Below, one piece after another: positions 1-7,601 of a stretch of DNA of 36,880 bases. The stretch's first letter is position 1; each line of letters starts with the position of its first letter. The notes under the pieces were generated by a model. That model was given only the letters and a program-made list of their open reading frames with translations, ran no database searches and was not told where the DNA came from. Where the stretch lies: positions 1 through 36,880 of the forward strand of contig NZ_SMJX01000057.1 in NCBI RefSeq assembly GCF_004348535.1, read 5' to 3'. The position numbers were made by a program, and so were the translations under genes. The DNA is from Actinomadura sp. KC216. GTDB lineage: Bacteria > Actinomycetota > Actinomycetes > Streptosporangiales > Streptosporangiaceae.

Positions 1-630
1 GGCCAGGGCGTCACGGCGGACGAACTCCAGCCAGACCCGGCCCGGACGGTCCCCATCCCGCACCCGGACCAGCGAGGAGCCAAAGCCGTGCGCGAGGTTG
101 ACCGCGACCCGCTCCCACGCCTCCGGAGCCTGCCCCTTGAGCATCTTCACCAGCACCCGATCCGACGTCGGGCCGCAGCGGACCCGGACCAGGGACGGCA
201 GGTACTCGCGGCCCTTGTGGACCTTGGTGAGTCCGGCCGTGACCAGGACCGGTTGCCAGTCGCGCCGGTACACCGCGACGAGCCGCCATCGGGACCGGAC
301 CGGACGGACCACCCACCGCACCAGGGACGGACGGTCCACCCACGCCCACACGCCCAAACCAGCGGCGACGAGGGCCAGGACCAGGACGGGGACGAGCCAC
401 CCGTACCGGTAGCCGAGCCAGCCGAGCCCGGACGCGAGGGTGACGGGGAGGATGTTGCGGACCAGGAACACCACCGCCCGGACCAGGGCACGGACGGCGT
501 TGACGAGCAGCACGAGCGCTTCGGGCATGTGCCACACCGGGGGCGCCCACTTCGGCGCCGCGAACGGGTCACGCTGCGCCTCGACCGCGACGTTCTCGCC
601 CGGCCCGAGCTTGCGGAACTCCCATGCCAT
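1..630 (-). CDS. FtsK/SpoIIIE-like conjugal DNA translocase, N-terminal part (cut by left edge)
   Basis: The frame is open from an ATG at 630 to the window edge (210 codons), so only the N-terminus is visible. It begins MAWEFRKLGPGENVAVEA and carries two hydrophobic stretches at about residues 45-70 and 78-97, then a basic soluble region. This layout, next to an SCO3933-type gene and a GntR regulator, is that of the TraB/TraSA-type FtsK-like ATPases that move double-stranded DNA between mycelia in actinomycete integrative elements. The Walker A/B ATPase domain would lie beyond the edge, so the assignment rests on the N-terminal pattern and context. A good ribosome site (GAGGTGATC) lies just before the ATG. 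The gene follows the SCO3933-type gene with a strong hairpin between them. Confidence 0.7.
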   Translation of the reverse strand, partial: MAWEFRKLGPGENVAVEAQRDPFAAPKWAPPVWHMPEALVLLVNAVRALVRAVVFLVRNILPVTLASGLGWLGYRYGWLVPVLVLALVAAGLGVWAWVDRPSLVRWVVRPVRSRWRLVAVYRRDWQPVLVTAGLTKVHKGREYLPSLVRVRCGPTSDRVLVKMLKGQAPEAWERVAVNLAHGFGSSLVRVRDGDRPGRVWLEFVRRDALA

Positions 631-671
631 GATGGATCACCTCTTCTTTGTGCAGATCAGGGGAGAGAAGC

Positions 672-704
672 GGGGCGGCCGGAGGTACCAGCTCCAGCCG
701 CCCC
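672..704 (-). terminator. Strong nested hairpin between the SCO3933-type gene and the FtsK-like gene
   Basis: An 8-bp perfect stem (GGGGCGGC at 672-679 with GCCGCCCC at 697-704) encloses a second 4-bp stem (GGAG 681-684 with CTCC 692-695) and a 7-base loop. On the minus strand it lies just after the stop at 714 and before the ribosome site of the next gene. It is followed by a short pyrimidine-rich run rather than a true T tract. It may be a partial terminator or mRNA-stabilising structure that lowers transfer-gene expression relative to the upstream gene. Confidence 0.5.
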
Positions 705-713
705 ACCCAGACA

Positions 714-1145
714 TCAGGCCGCGTCTTTCGCGCCCGCGCCGCCGTCCTTGCCCGCCGCCCGGCCGCTGCTCGCCTTGAGGTTGGCCGGGCGCATCGCCGA
801 CGCCTTCAGCGAGTAGGCCAGCCGCCCAGTCCCGGAGTTGACATACGGCGTCACCGACAGCCCGTCGAACTCCACCGGCACGAACGGGAACCCCGCCGGA
901 GCCTCCGGCATGATCGGCTGCACCGGCGCCGACAGCTTGACCTTGAACGTGCCCTTTGACTCCGGGTCGGCGTCCAGCACCTCCACCGCCCACACCAGTT
1001 CGCCGGTGTCCTTGTCCCGCGCCTGGACGAAGTTCTCCTTCGTCGACCGGTCGAAGTCCCGCACCGGCTCCACCCCGCCCTTGATGAACGCCCCGAACGG
1101 GAACACGTCCCCGAACGCGACCTTGAATGGACCCTGCACCGCCAT
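714..1145 (-). CDS. SCO3933-family / Pra-like regulatory protein of an integrative element
   Basis: A 143-residue protein starting MAVQGPFKVAFGDVFPFGAF. The N-terminal two thirds, with patches such as VEPVRDFDRSTKENFVQA, DTGELVWAVEVLDADPE and PVEFDGLSVTPYVN, matches my recollection of the small SCO3933-type proteins annotated as replication/integration/excision activators (Pra of pSAM2) in actinomycete integrative elements. The C-terminus (after about residue 115) is a low-complexity Ala/Gly/Lys tail. Start choice is supported by GGAGGTAG seven bases before the ATG. No catalytic motif is visible. It sits between the GntR regulator and the transfer ATPase, as expected for a regulator of element mobilisation. 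The family assignment is recalled, not searched. Confidence 0.8.
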   Translation of the reverse strand: MAVQGPFKVAFGDVFPFGAFIKGGVEPVRDFDRSTKENFVQARDKDTGELVWAVEVLDADPESKGTFKVKLSAPVQPIMPEAPAGFPFVPVEFDGLSVTPYVNSGTGRLAYSLKASAMRPANLKASSGRAAGKDGGAGAKDAA

Positions 1146-1179
1146 GAGGATCTACCTCCAAACGTTCACCCGTCCGCTT

Positions 1180-1245
1180 GTTCGGACGAGTAGATGTGTA
1201 GAGAGTACCTCGCTCGCTCGACCGGACAACTACTCGCTAGAGTGA
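1180..1245 (-). promoter_or_regulatory. Possible promoter/operator of the SCO3933-type gene
   Basis: On the minus strand TTGTCC and TACTCT are separated by 16 bp and lie upstream of the ribosome site at about 1150-1157. The heptamer CGAGTAG and its complement CTACTCG flank the promoter as an inverted pair, and a related CTAGTAGT stands just before the GntR gene start (about 2035-2045). This would suit an operator shared by the GntR repressor for autoregulation and for silencing the transfer genes. The motif sharing is short and could be chance. Confidence 0.3.
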
Positions 1246-1293
1246 CCTGCATCACATCATCGATGTGGGCAGGTCAGCGCACGGACGGAGGGG

Positions 1294-2025
1294 TCAGTCC
1301 GGCACGCTGTAGGTCTCTTCCAGCTCATGCAGCGCCCCCGGCATGACCACCTCGGCTACGAACCGCACCGCATCGGACGCGTCCCGCACACTCGCCAGGA
1401 TCGACAGCACCGGCTCACCCTTCTTGATCCCCAACTGACCGGTCTCGTCCCCGGTGGGCAACCGCGCGGCCAGCCGCTCGGCGATGTGGTCGACGCGCAG
1501 GCCCTTGACGGTACGCAGGTGATCACGCAGCCCGACCGGCAACGGCCCCGGCCGGTCCAGATCGGTACCGAACACCAACTCCTGCGGGAACCAGCACGTC
1601 ACCAACTCCGAGGCGATCTCATCCCGGACCGCGACCCACCGGCGCACCAGCACCCGCCCGCCGTCCACGCCGAGCAGCGCCGCCACCGGCCCCGGCGCCT
1701 CCACCTGATCCACCCCGACCAGCCGCACCCCGGCCGAGGTCTCCGGACGGTCCAGGACCGCCAGACCCGGACGCGTGGCCCGCGCCGCCGCCGGCGGACG
1801 ACCCTTCACGAACGAGCCGCGCCCATGCTCGCGAGTGATCCATCCGTCCTGCTGGAGCATCTGCAACGCCCGCACCACCGTTGTCCGGCCCACCGCGAAC
1901 TCCCGCACGAGCTGCGATTCCGAGGGGAGCAGCGAGCCGGGCGGGTAGTCCCCGGCCTCGATCCTGCGGCGCAACTCCAGCACCACACGCGCATACTTCG
2001 GGGGCTCGAACTCCAAGCTCGACAT
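1294..2025 (-). CDS. GntR-family transcriptional repressor (KorSA/HutC-like, UTRA domain)
   Basis: A 243-residue regulator starting MSSLEFEPPKYARVVLELRR. Residues about 10-75 form the winged-helix GntR DNA-binding domain, with the typical LLPSESQLVREFAVGRTTVV helix-turn-helix and the wing ITREHGRGSFV. The remainder fits the UTRA effector domain, ending VAEVVMPGALHELEE. The in-frame ORF extends upstream to 2094, but the ATG at 2025 aligns with family N-termini and gives the usual length. Regulators of this kind (KorSA in pSAM2) repress replication and transfer functions of actinomycete integrative elements. Its place upstream of the SCO3933-type and FtsK-like genes on the same strand supports that role. 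The ligand is unknown. Confidence 0.85.
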   Translation of the reverse strand: MSSLEFEPPKYARVVLELRRRIEAGDYPPGSLLPSESQLVREFAVGRTTVVRALQMLQQDGWITREHGRGSFVKGRPPAAARATRPGLAVLDRPETSAGVRLVGVDQVEAPGPVAALLGVDGGRVLVRRWVAVRDEIASELVTCWFPQELVFGTDLDRPGPLPVGLRDHLRTVKGLRVDHIAERLAARLPTGDETGQLGIKKGEPVLSILASVRDASDAVRFVAEVVMPGALHELEETYSVPD

Positions 2026-2190
2026 GATGACCGCCTGACTACTAGGACGCTTGACCGCACAACCGGTTGCCTTCTGGCACTGTAGCGCCCACATGCGCGA
2101 ACGTCACGCCCCCATCCTCACCACGTCCGACAGCCGCCACCGCACACCGCCGCCACGCCACCTATCCGGGCAACTAAACCGCCAAGCCTC

Positions 2191-3468
2191 TCACCATTGG
2201 TGACGCGGGACCGGGAAGCCCTCCGCGATCAGCGCCGTGCGGATCTCCCCGGCCCGGCGCGGTCCGATCCCCCGCACGTCGGCCAGCTCACCCGAACGCA
2301 GCAGCAGAACCACATCCCCAACGACCCCGGTCGGTCCAAGCTCAGTGCGCAACGCGCCCAGTGCCCGACCCGACAACCCCAAACACTCAAGCGGGCACGC
2401 AGGCGTCACCCGCTCATGCTCATGCACCACCCCACCCGCAACCCCCCGCAGCATGTACAGATGACGGGCACGGTGTGGCTTGTGCCGGGCCGGTCCGTGA
2501 CCCCGGGCCGCTAGCAACTCCTGGGCGGCCTTGAAGGTCTCTTCGTCAATGATCGGTGGGTTGACGATGTCGTTGGACCAGACCCATTGGTCGGGGGTGT
2601 TCCAGGTCAGCTTGGTCTCGTGGCCGAGGGTGACATCGTGGACGTCGATGAGGACTTCGCGTTTGCGCTGTTTGTTCCAGACCTGGCGGCCGGTGTAGCG
2701 GGGGTTGGTCACGATGACGCGGATGGCGCTCTTGGACCAGGCCAGGCCGCAGCGGTGCCGGTTTCGCGCCCGGTCGTAGGCCGACGGCGACAGGATTCCG
2801 TCGGCGGTGAGTCCTTCGGCGATGGCGGAGAAGCCCTTGCCCGCCAGGAACTCGGCGAAGATCCGCTGGACCACTTCGGCGGTGTACGTGTCGATCTCCA
2901 GCACGTGCAGCCGCTTGCCGTCGGCGGCCTTGCTCGGATTGGGGTGCGGGCCCGCGTCGGCCAGCCGGTATCCGTAGGGTGGGCGCCCGCCGATGTGCCG
3001 GTTGGAGGTCTGTGCCAGCGCCGCCATGGTCGCCCGCACCCGGGTTTTGATCCGGGACCGCTCGACTTTACTGATGGATCCGAACGTCGACATGGTCATG
3101 TCGTGGGCTTCGTTGGCGGGGTCGATGGCCCCGTTCACTTCCGGCACCCACAGCGGCACGTTGTAGTGCTCGAACAGCGGGAAGGTGTTGCCGAACTGGT
3201 TGCCGTAGAACGCCCGCTGCGGTTCACCGACCACGACGGCGTCGAAAGCCCGGTCGGGGCCGGCCAACTCGGCTAGGAGCAGGCTGGCCTGGGGGCGGCG
3301 GGCCGGTGGGATGGACCGGGACTTGTCGACATCGAAGTACTCGGCGACGATCACGCCACCGCGAGGGGTGACGAGTTGCTCGGCACGGGAGTACTGCCAA
3401 GCGCGGGAGGCTTCGGGGTCTTGACGGTCTTCGGTGGAGCACCGTCCCCAGAACGCTAGTTTGATCAT
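2191..3468 (-). CDS. Large serine recombinase (integrase) with truncated C-terminus fused to an alpha-CTD-like tail
   Basis: A 425-residue site-specific recombinase. The N-terminal resolvase domain has the catalytic serine in FWGRCSTEDRQ (Ser11) and the helix motif KVERSRIKTRVRATMAAL. The recombinase domain follows (GGRPPYGYRL near residue 158, then AWSKSAIRVIVTNPRYTGRQ). Family members then carry a zinc ribbon starting LRG and a coiled coil. Here the protein reaches YMLRGVAG at about residue 345 and switches to an unrelated tail of about 80 residues containing LECLGLSGRALGAL and ELADVRGIGPRRAGEIRTAL, a helix-hairpin-helix fold like the RNA polymerase alpha C-terminal domain. The zinc ribbon and coiled coil needed for directional integration are therefore missing. 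Start is supported by CGAGGG upstream of ATG 3468. It probably served as the element integrase; its present activity is doubtful. Confidence 0.85.
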   Translation of the reverse strand: MIKLAFWGRCSTEDRQDPEASRAWQYSRAEQLVTPRGGVIVAEYFDVDKSRSIPPARRPQASLLLAELAGPDRAFDAVVVGEPQRAFYGNQFGNTFPLFEHYNVPLWVPEVNGAIDPANEAHDMTMSTFGSISKVERSRIKTRVRATMAALAQTSNRHIGGRPPYGYRLADAGPHPNPSKAADGKRLHVLEIDTYTAEVVQRIFAEFLAGKGFSAIAEGLTADGILSPSAYDRARNRHRCGLAWSKSAIRVIVTNPRYTGRQVWNKQRKREVLIDVHDVTLGHETKLTWNTPDQWVWSNDIVNPPIIDEETFKAAQELLAARGHGPARHKPHRARHLYMLRGVAGGVVHEHERVTPACPLECLGLSGRALGALRTELGPTGVVGDVVLLLRSGELADVRGIGPRRAGEIRTALIAEGFPVPRHQW

Positions 3469-3498
3469 GAAATTTCCCTCGGATGAACGAGATCCTCC

Positions 3499-3618
3499 TC
3501 AGTTCGTGCGCCGCTGCCGGATGTCGAGGAGGAGCCGGAGCAGTGCGCGTGCCGCCTCGGGCGTCAGAGGGGGTGGCTCGGCGGGCAGTTCTACGGACAC
3601 AGCGTCATCGGCCCGCAT
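3499..3618 (-). CDS. Short ORF upstream of the serine recombinase
   Basis: A 39-codon frame (MRADDAVSVELPAEPPPLTP, ending LLLDIRQRRTN) with a GTG one codon further upstream. It ends 30 bases before the recombinase start, and a GGAGGATCTCG lies between. Third-position G/C use and an amphipathic helix (PEAARALLRLLLDI) look coding. The upstream side abuts the IS982 remnant at about 3629, so the original 5' end of this gene may have been lost and the present ORF may be a C-terminal stub. Function is unknown. Confidence 0.5.
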   Translation of the reverse strand: MRADDAVSVELPAEPPPLTPEAARALLRLLLDIRQRRTN

Positions 3619-3628
3619 CACAAGTCAG

Positions 3629-3763
3629 GTCGGCACCGCCCGCACCACCCAGGGCCTCTGGGCACGCCTTTGCCAGCGCATCTGCGCACTCAACGCCGCG
3701 ATCTGGCACCACTGGCTGATCGACGCCCCGGTCAAACGCTCCCTGATCGCCTACGACCACTGA
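3629..3763 (+). pseudogene. IS982-family transposase, C-terminal remnant
   Basis: Only the last 44 codons survive. They end in WHHWLIDAPVKRSLIAYDH and a TGA, the conserved C-terminus of IS982-family transposases. The catalytic DDE part is absent. The fragment borders the 5' side of the recombinase operon, so this insertion probably removed the rest of the integrative element on that side. Confidence 0.75.
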
Positions 3764-4039
3764 CAGCACCAACATTTCGCATCAATGATCTGTCCCGAGC
3801 GCGACACGCCCAGCAGCAGCCATGGCGCGCGCAGGCCGACTTCGGTGCCGACATCGACGTCGGGGACCTGATCGACCTGGCTCACACCGCCGAGATCGCG
3901 GGGGCGAGGGCGCCAAGATGCACGACGTCCTGGTCGCGAAAATCTCTTCAATGCGGCATGAGGTGTCCGACCGGGGGTGTGGGCGGTCGACGGCGTGATC
4001 GGCAAGGGCGCCTTCACGCATGTGGTGATCTCTGGAGTG
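3764..4039. other. Gap without a supported gene
   Basis: No complete gene is visible. On the plus strand a coding-like patch (FGADIDVGDLIDLAHTAEIA) is followed, after a one-base shift, by KMHDVLVAKISSMRHEV. This looks like the debris of an unknown gene with a frameshift near 3905. No terminator is evident beyond the end of the multicopper oxidase at 4040. Confidence 0.4.
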
Positions 4040-5638
4040 TCAGGTGTGGTGGCCACCGTGGCCGGTGGTGGGTGTTCGCGGGAGGGCCGGGGCCTGGCCG
4101 GGCTCGGTGACCACGAACTGGCCCATCATGCCCTGGTCCTCGTGGTAGAGGATGTGGCAGTGGAACATGTACGGCGTCCGGGCGTCTGCGTAGTCGCCGA
4201 ACCGGGCGGCCACCCGGACCGGTTCCTGGGCGCGGAGGAAGATGGTGTCCTTCCAGCCGCGCAGTTCGGGAGGCGGTGCAGCGCCGGCCACTGACAGGAC
4301 CTGGAGCTGGGTGTCGTGGACGTGGAAGTTGTGCGGTTTGCCGCCCAGGCTGGTGATCTCCCAGATCTCGGTGGTGTCCCTGGCCACCGCGAAGTCGATC
4401 CGGCCCATGTCCATCTTCTTGCCGTTGATCTGGGTGCCGGACAGCTCGAAGCGGCGGTCGACGCGGGTCTCAGCACCGTCCGGCCCGCCGAGCCGGGGAG
4501 CCTCGGCGAGCGTGCCGGGCAGCGCGGGCGAAGAGGCGAGCCGGTCGGTGGCGCGTAGTTCCAGGACATCGAACCGGTCGTCGCCGCCGACGAACCGGGC
4601 GCTGCCGACGTCCCCGAGGTCGGACGGGTCGCTGCGCAGCACCACCCGGTCGCCCGGCCGGAACGTCACCACGATCTCGGCGCGCTCTCCGGGGGAGAGC
4701 TCGACGTGTCCGGTGGTGTGCGGGGCGGGCAGCAGCCCGCCGTCGGTGCCGACGAGCGCGATCGGCCGCCGGTCCGACAGCACGAAGCGGTAGGTCCGCG
4801 CGTTGGACGCGTTGAGCAGCCGTAGCCGTACCCGCTGGGTGGTCACGTCGTGGTACGGCCCGAGCGTGCCGTTGACCAGGATCGTGTCGCCCATGATCCC
4901 GAGGCCGCCCATCAGCGGGTGTCCCTCGTCGAGACGGTTTCCGTCGCCGAAGTTCTTGTCCTGCACGATGACCGGGATGTCGTCCACCCCGTACCGGCTC
5001 GGCAGTCCGACGAACTCGGCAGAGGGGTCGTCGAGGATGAACAGCCCGGCCAGCCCGCGGTAGACGTGCCGTGCAGTCTCTCCGTGCGGGTGCGGGTGGT
5101 ACCACAGCGTGCTCGCCGGCTGGTCGATCTTCCATGTCGGCGACCAGGTCGTGCCCGGCCGGATCGGCTGGTGCGGCCCGCCGTCCATCGCGGCGGGCAG
5201 GTGCATGCCGTGCCAGTGGACGGTGGTCGTCTCGGGCAGGTCGTTGCGCACGTTGACCACGACCGTCTCGCCGCGGGCGGCGCGCAGCGTCGGACCGAGG
5301 TATCCGCCGTCGAAACCCCAGGTCCGGGTGGCCTTGCCGGAGCGGAACCGGCGAGCGCCCGCGGTGGCGCGCAGCTCGAACACCCGGCGCCCTGACCCGT
5401 CCCGGCGGCTCGCCGCCAGCGGCGGTATCGCCAGCCGCCTGGCGAACGGCACCTTCCCCACGGTGTTCACGTCGGCGGTCGCCCAGAGCCAGCCGAAGCC
5501 ACCCGCGCCCACCGCCGCCGCGCCCGGGACGCCGATCAGCACGCCCTTCAGGAGCCGCCGCCGGGTGATCCGCCGCCGGGGTCCGGCGGGCGATGTCGAG
5601 GGGGTCGGCACCGGAGTGCGGCCCAGTGGCTTGGTCAA
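4040..5638 (-). CDS. Tat-exported multicopper oxidase (laccase/CueO/FtsP-like)
   Basis: A 532-residue multicopper oxidase. The N-terminus has a twin-arginine signal (RRRITRRRLLKG, residues 21-32, then a hydrophobic Ala/Gly segment), so it is predicted to leave the cytoplasm folded. Copper-ligand motifs are complete: HWHGMHLP (141-148) and YHPHPHG (180-186) in the first cupredoxin domain, and HNFHVHDTQ and HCHILYHEDQGMM (from 493) in the last, giving T1 and trinuclear T2/T3 sites. The Met after the last His cluster fits the axial T1 ligand. The extreme C-terminus is His-rich. Such enzymes oxidise Cu(I), phenols or bilirubin-like substrates with O2. The start used is a TTG after TAGGACGGAATC; a GTG nine codons in is an alternative. 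No copper chaperone or sensor gene is adjacent. Confidence 0.93.
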   Translation of the reverse strand: MTKPLGRTPVPTPSTSPAGPRRRITRRRLLKGVLIGVPGAAAVGAGGFGWLWATADVNTVGKVPFARRLAIPPLAASRRDGSGRRVFELRATAGARRFRSGKATRTWGFDGGYLGPTLRAARGETVVVNVRNDLPETTTVHWHGMHLPAAMDGGPHQPIRPGTTWSPTWKIDQPASTLWYHPHPHGETARHVYRGLAGLFILDDPSAEFVGLPSRYGVDDIPVIVQDKNFGDGNRLDEGHPLMGGLGIMGDTILVNGTLGPYHDVTTQRVRLRLLNASNARTYRFVLSDRRPIALVGTDGGLLPAPHTTGHVELSPGERAEIVVTFRPGDRVVLRSDPSDLGDVGSARFVGGDDRFDVLELRATDRLASSPALPGTLAEAPRLGGPDGAETRVDRRFELSGTQINGKKMDMGRIDFAVARDTTEIWEITSLGGKPHNFHVHDTQLQVLSVAGAAPPPELRGWKDTIFLRAQEPVRVAARFGDYADARTPYMFHCHILYHEDQGMMGQFVVTEPGQAPALPRTPTTGHGGHHT

Positions 5639-5809
5639 GATTCCGTCCTAATCTCTGCGGGGCTTGCCCATGTAGGGGTGCGCGCATGTGAAGGCGTGTT
5701 CGGGGTGGTGCTTCCCGATGGTTGACGGCGTCAGCGGGAGAGGGCGGCGTCCAGTACTCGGCGGAATTCGGCGGCGGGGCCGCCGTCCGTCCGCCGGAGC
5801 GCCAGACGA

Positions 5810-6349
5810 CTAAGTCTTGTGCGGTGATAAGTCCTGTGCGGTCGGCCTGAGGGCGTGGTTGATGCGTGACCTTTGATTCTCGATCGCGATCACTGCGGTG
5901 AGTTCGATGAACTGGGGTTCGCCGAGATGGCAAAGCAGTCCCTGGACCATGTCGTCGGTGACGGTGGGCGGGGTGTCGGTCATCGCCTCGGCGTATACCA
6001 GGATGAGGCGTTCGAGGGCGGTGAACAGGTCGCTATTGCGCCAGACGGGTACCGCCTCGACCTTGGTGGCCGGGATACCGTGCGCGACGCTCTCCCAGCG
6101 GCTGTAGTCGATACACCAGCCGCAGCCGATCCGGACCGCAGCGGCCATGACCGCCAGGTCCTTGAGCGCCAGGTCCAGCGCGTTCCACCCGGTGACGCGC
6201 CGCTCCAGCCCGACGATCGTCTCCAGGACCTGCGGCTGGCGGGCCATCGCGCGCATCGGGTTCAATCCAGTGCCCAGAAGTCGCTGAAACCGCTCTTCCA
6301 GCGCCCCGTGAAGCCCTGATCGGGATGGGTTGCGGGAGATATGGGACAT
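5810..6349 (-). CDS. Carboxymuconolactone decarboxylase (AhpD-like) family protein
   Basis: A 179-residue all-helical protein with the redox motif GCGWCIDYS (CxxC) following LAVMAAAVRI, diagnostic of AhpD/CMD-family proteins that act as thiol-disulfide peroxidase partners or decarboxylases. The C-terminal ELTAVIAIENQRSRINHAL is also a family signature. Start ATG 6349 has AAAGGACGGGA upstream. The last codons and the stop lie in two near-copies of a 15-base unit (ACCGCACARGACTTA, minus strand, about 5812-5841), a small duplication that may have altered the C-terminus. It follows the thioesterase by 70 bases on the same strand and may belong to the TetR-controlled unit. Confidence 0.85.
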   Translation of the reverse strand: MSHISRNPSRSGLHGALEERFQRLLGTGLNPMRAMARQPQVLETIVGLERRVTGWNALDLALKDLAVMAAAVRIGCGWCIDYSRWESVAHGIPATKVEAVPVWRNSDLFTALERLILVYAEAMTDTPPTVTDDMVQGLLCHLGEPQFIELTAVIAIENQRSRINHALRPTAQDLSPHKT

Positions 6350-6419
6350 TCCCGTCCTTTCCAGGGCCGTGTCACGCGGTGTCGGTCCACGAGTTGTGAG
6401 CTCGCGCCAGCGCCGTGGG

Positions 6420-6848
6420 TCAAGGGCCCGCCAGGAGCGCCTTGTTGTTGACTTGCTCGGTGAAGCGCGCCGTGTCCACGACCGCCCGCTCGTGGTTGCC
6501 GATGCTGATGACGTCGACGCCGTCGGTGGCCATGACCTCGAAGCGCAGGCGGCCGCCGTTCACCTCGGTCAGGCGGACCCGTGCGGTGACGGTCATCCCC
6601 GGAGCGGTCGCGGCCTGGTGAGTGACCTCGACGAACGTGCCGACCGTCTGTTCGCGCGGCCAGTCCAGGTAGGGGCGCACGGCCCGCACGCAGGCCAGTT
6701 CCAGCAGCCCGACCAGGAACCCGGTCGCGAAGACCGGCGGCATCACCGCGAACTCAGGCGCCTCGGGATACAGCGCCGGGACGGTCTTGTCGTCGGTGAC
6801 GCGGAACGCGAACTGGTGTTCCAGGCCGGGCCTGAGCGTGTCATCCAT
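6420..6848 (-). CDS. Hotdog-fold thioesterase (fluoroacetyl-CoA thioesterase-like)
   Basis: A 142-residue protein beginning MDDTLRPGLEHQFAFRVTDD. The pattern VFATGFLVGLLELACVRAV followed by TVGTFVEVTHQAATAPGMTV fits FlK-like hotdog thioesterases, which hydrolyse small acyl-CoAs. Thr, Glu and His residues occur at the usual places (TGFLVGLLE, THQAATAPG). The ATG overlaps the end of the TetR gene by eight bases, so the two are almost certainly co-transcribed and translationally coupled. The actual acyl-CoA substrate is unknown. Confidence 0.85.
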   Translation of the reverse strand: MDDTLRPGLEHQFAFRVTDDKTVPALYPEAPEFAVMPPVFATGFLVGLLELACVRAVRPYLDWPREQTVGTFVEVTHQAATAPGMTVTARVRLTEVNGGRLRFEVMATDGVDVISIGNHERAVVDTARFTEQVNNKALLAGP

Positions 6849-7413
6849 CGGTGTGTCCGATCATCCGGGCCGCGGCGGCCTTCGCTTTGAGGATGGCCGT
6901 CCGGTCGCCGTCGACCACGACGCGGGCGTTGGCCCCGTCGATCAGCATCAGCAGCGCGTAACCAAGGTCCTCGGGTTCCGCGAGCCCGGCCTCCCGGGCG
7001 AGTCCGGTGAGCGTGTCGCGCAGCGCCCCCTTGTAGGCGGAGATCACCGCACGGGCCGGATGACCGGGGTCGGGCAGTTCCACTGCGGCGTTGGTAAAGG
7101 GGCAACCGCGGAAACCCTCGCGCCCGTGCCCCTGGGCCAGCCAATCGAACACCGCCAGGAGCCGCCCGGCCGGGGGCGCGGCTCGCTTCTCGTCCAGGAA
7201 GTCGTGCAAGGCCGCCTGCCGCGATGCCCGCCGGCGGTCCAGGACCGCCGCGACCAGGTTCTCCTTGGACCCGAACTGCGCGTAGAGCGTCGGCTTCGAC
7301 ACGCCCGCCAGCGCCACCAGGGTGTCCACACCGGTCGCCCGGATCCCCTCGGCGTAGAAGACACGCGTCGCCACATCCAGCAGCCGCTGCCCTCCGGGAC
7401 TGAGTTCGCTCAC
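6841..7413 (-). CDS. TetR-family transcriptional regulator
   Basis: A 190-residue repressor. Helix-turn-helix residues are GVDTLVALAGVSKPTLYAQF followed by GSKENLVAAVL, the standard TetR pattern, and the C-terminal ligand domain contains REGFRGCPFTNAAVE. The open frame runs upstream to 7527, but that extension reads as low-quality sequence; the GTG at 7413 (VSELSPGGQRLLDVATRVFY) matches family N-termini. A palindrome-like site sits 12 bases upstream, so autoregulation is likely. The thioesterase gene starts inside its last codons. It probably controls thioesterase and perhaps the AhpD-like gene. Confidence 0.9.
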   Translation of the reverse strand: MSELSPGGQRLLDVATRVFYAEGIRATGVDTLVALAGVSKPTLYAQFGSKENLVAAVLDRRRASRQAALHDFLDEKRAAPPAGRLLAVFDWLAQGHGREGFRGCPFTNAAVELPDPGHPARAVISAYKGALRDTLTGLAREAGLAEPEDLGYALLMLIDGANARVVVDGDRTAILKAKAAAARMIGHTDG

Positions 7414-7422
7414 CCGACAATA

Positions 7423-7438
7423 CTGACAGGTCTGTAAG
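7423..7438 (-). promoter_or_regulatory. Likely TetR operator
   Basis: The core ACAGGTCTGT (7426-7435) has perfect 4-bp arms (ACAG/CTGT) around a two-base centre, extended imperfectly to 7423-7438. It lies 10-25 bases upstream of the GTG start of the TetR gene, where it would overlap the promoter. Similar ACAGACCTGT-type sites are known for TetR repressors. Confidence 0.5.
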
Positions 7439-7601
7439 GTGAGCGCAACCGCCACCAGAACAGGGCGGGCTGTCGACGCCGGTTCTAATACGCGCTGCTC
7501 CGCCGGGACGGCGAGTGGGTGAGCCACGCGTTCAACGACGAGGTCGACTTCGAGGGGATGCGGCGGTTCGCGCGGGCGCGGGCCGAGACACTGAGCCCTT
7601 T

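Noticed and set aside
1294-3763. Looking for a tRNA attachment site for the integrative element
   Set aside because: No tRNA-like sequence or matching direct repeats could be seen by eye; serine integrases also commonly use non-tRNA sites.
4470-5933. 487-codon minus-strand frame over the multicopper oxidase
   Set aside because: It is an Arg/Ala-rich shadow in another frame of the oxidase, with no motif. The overlapping frame has complete copper sites.
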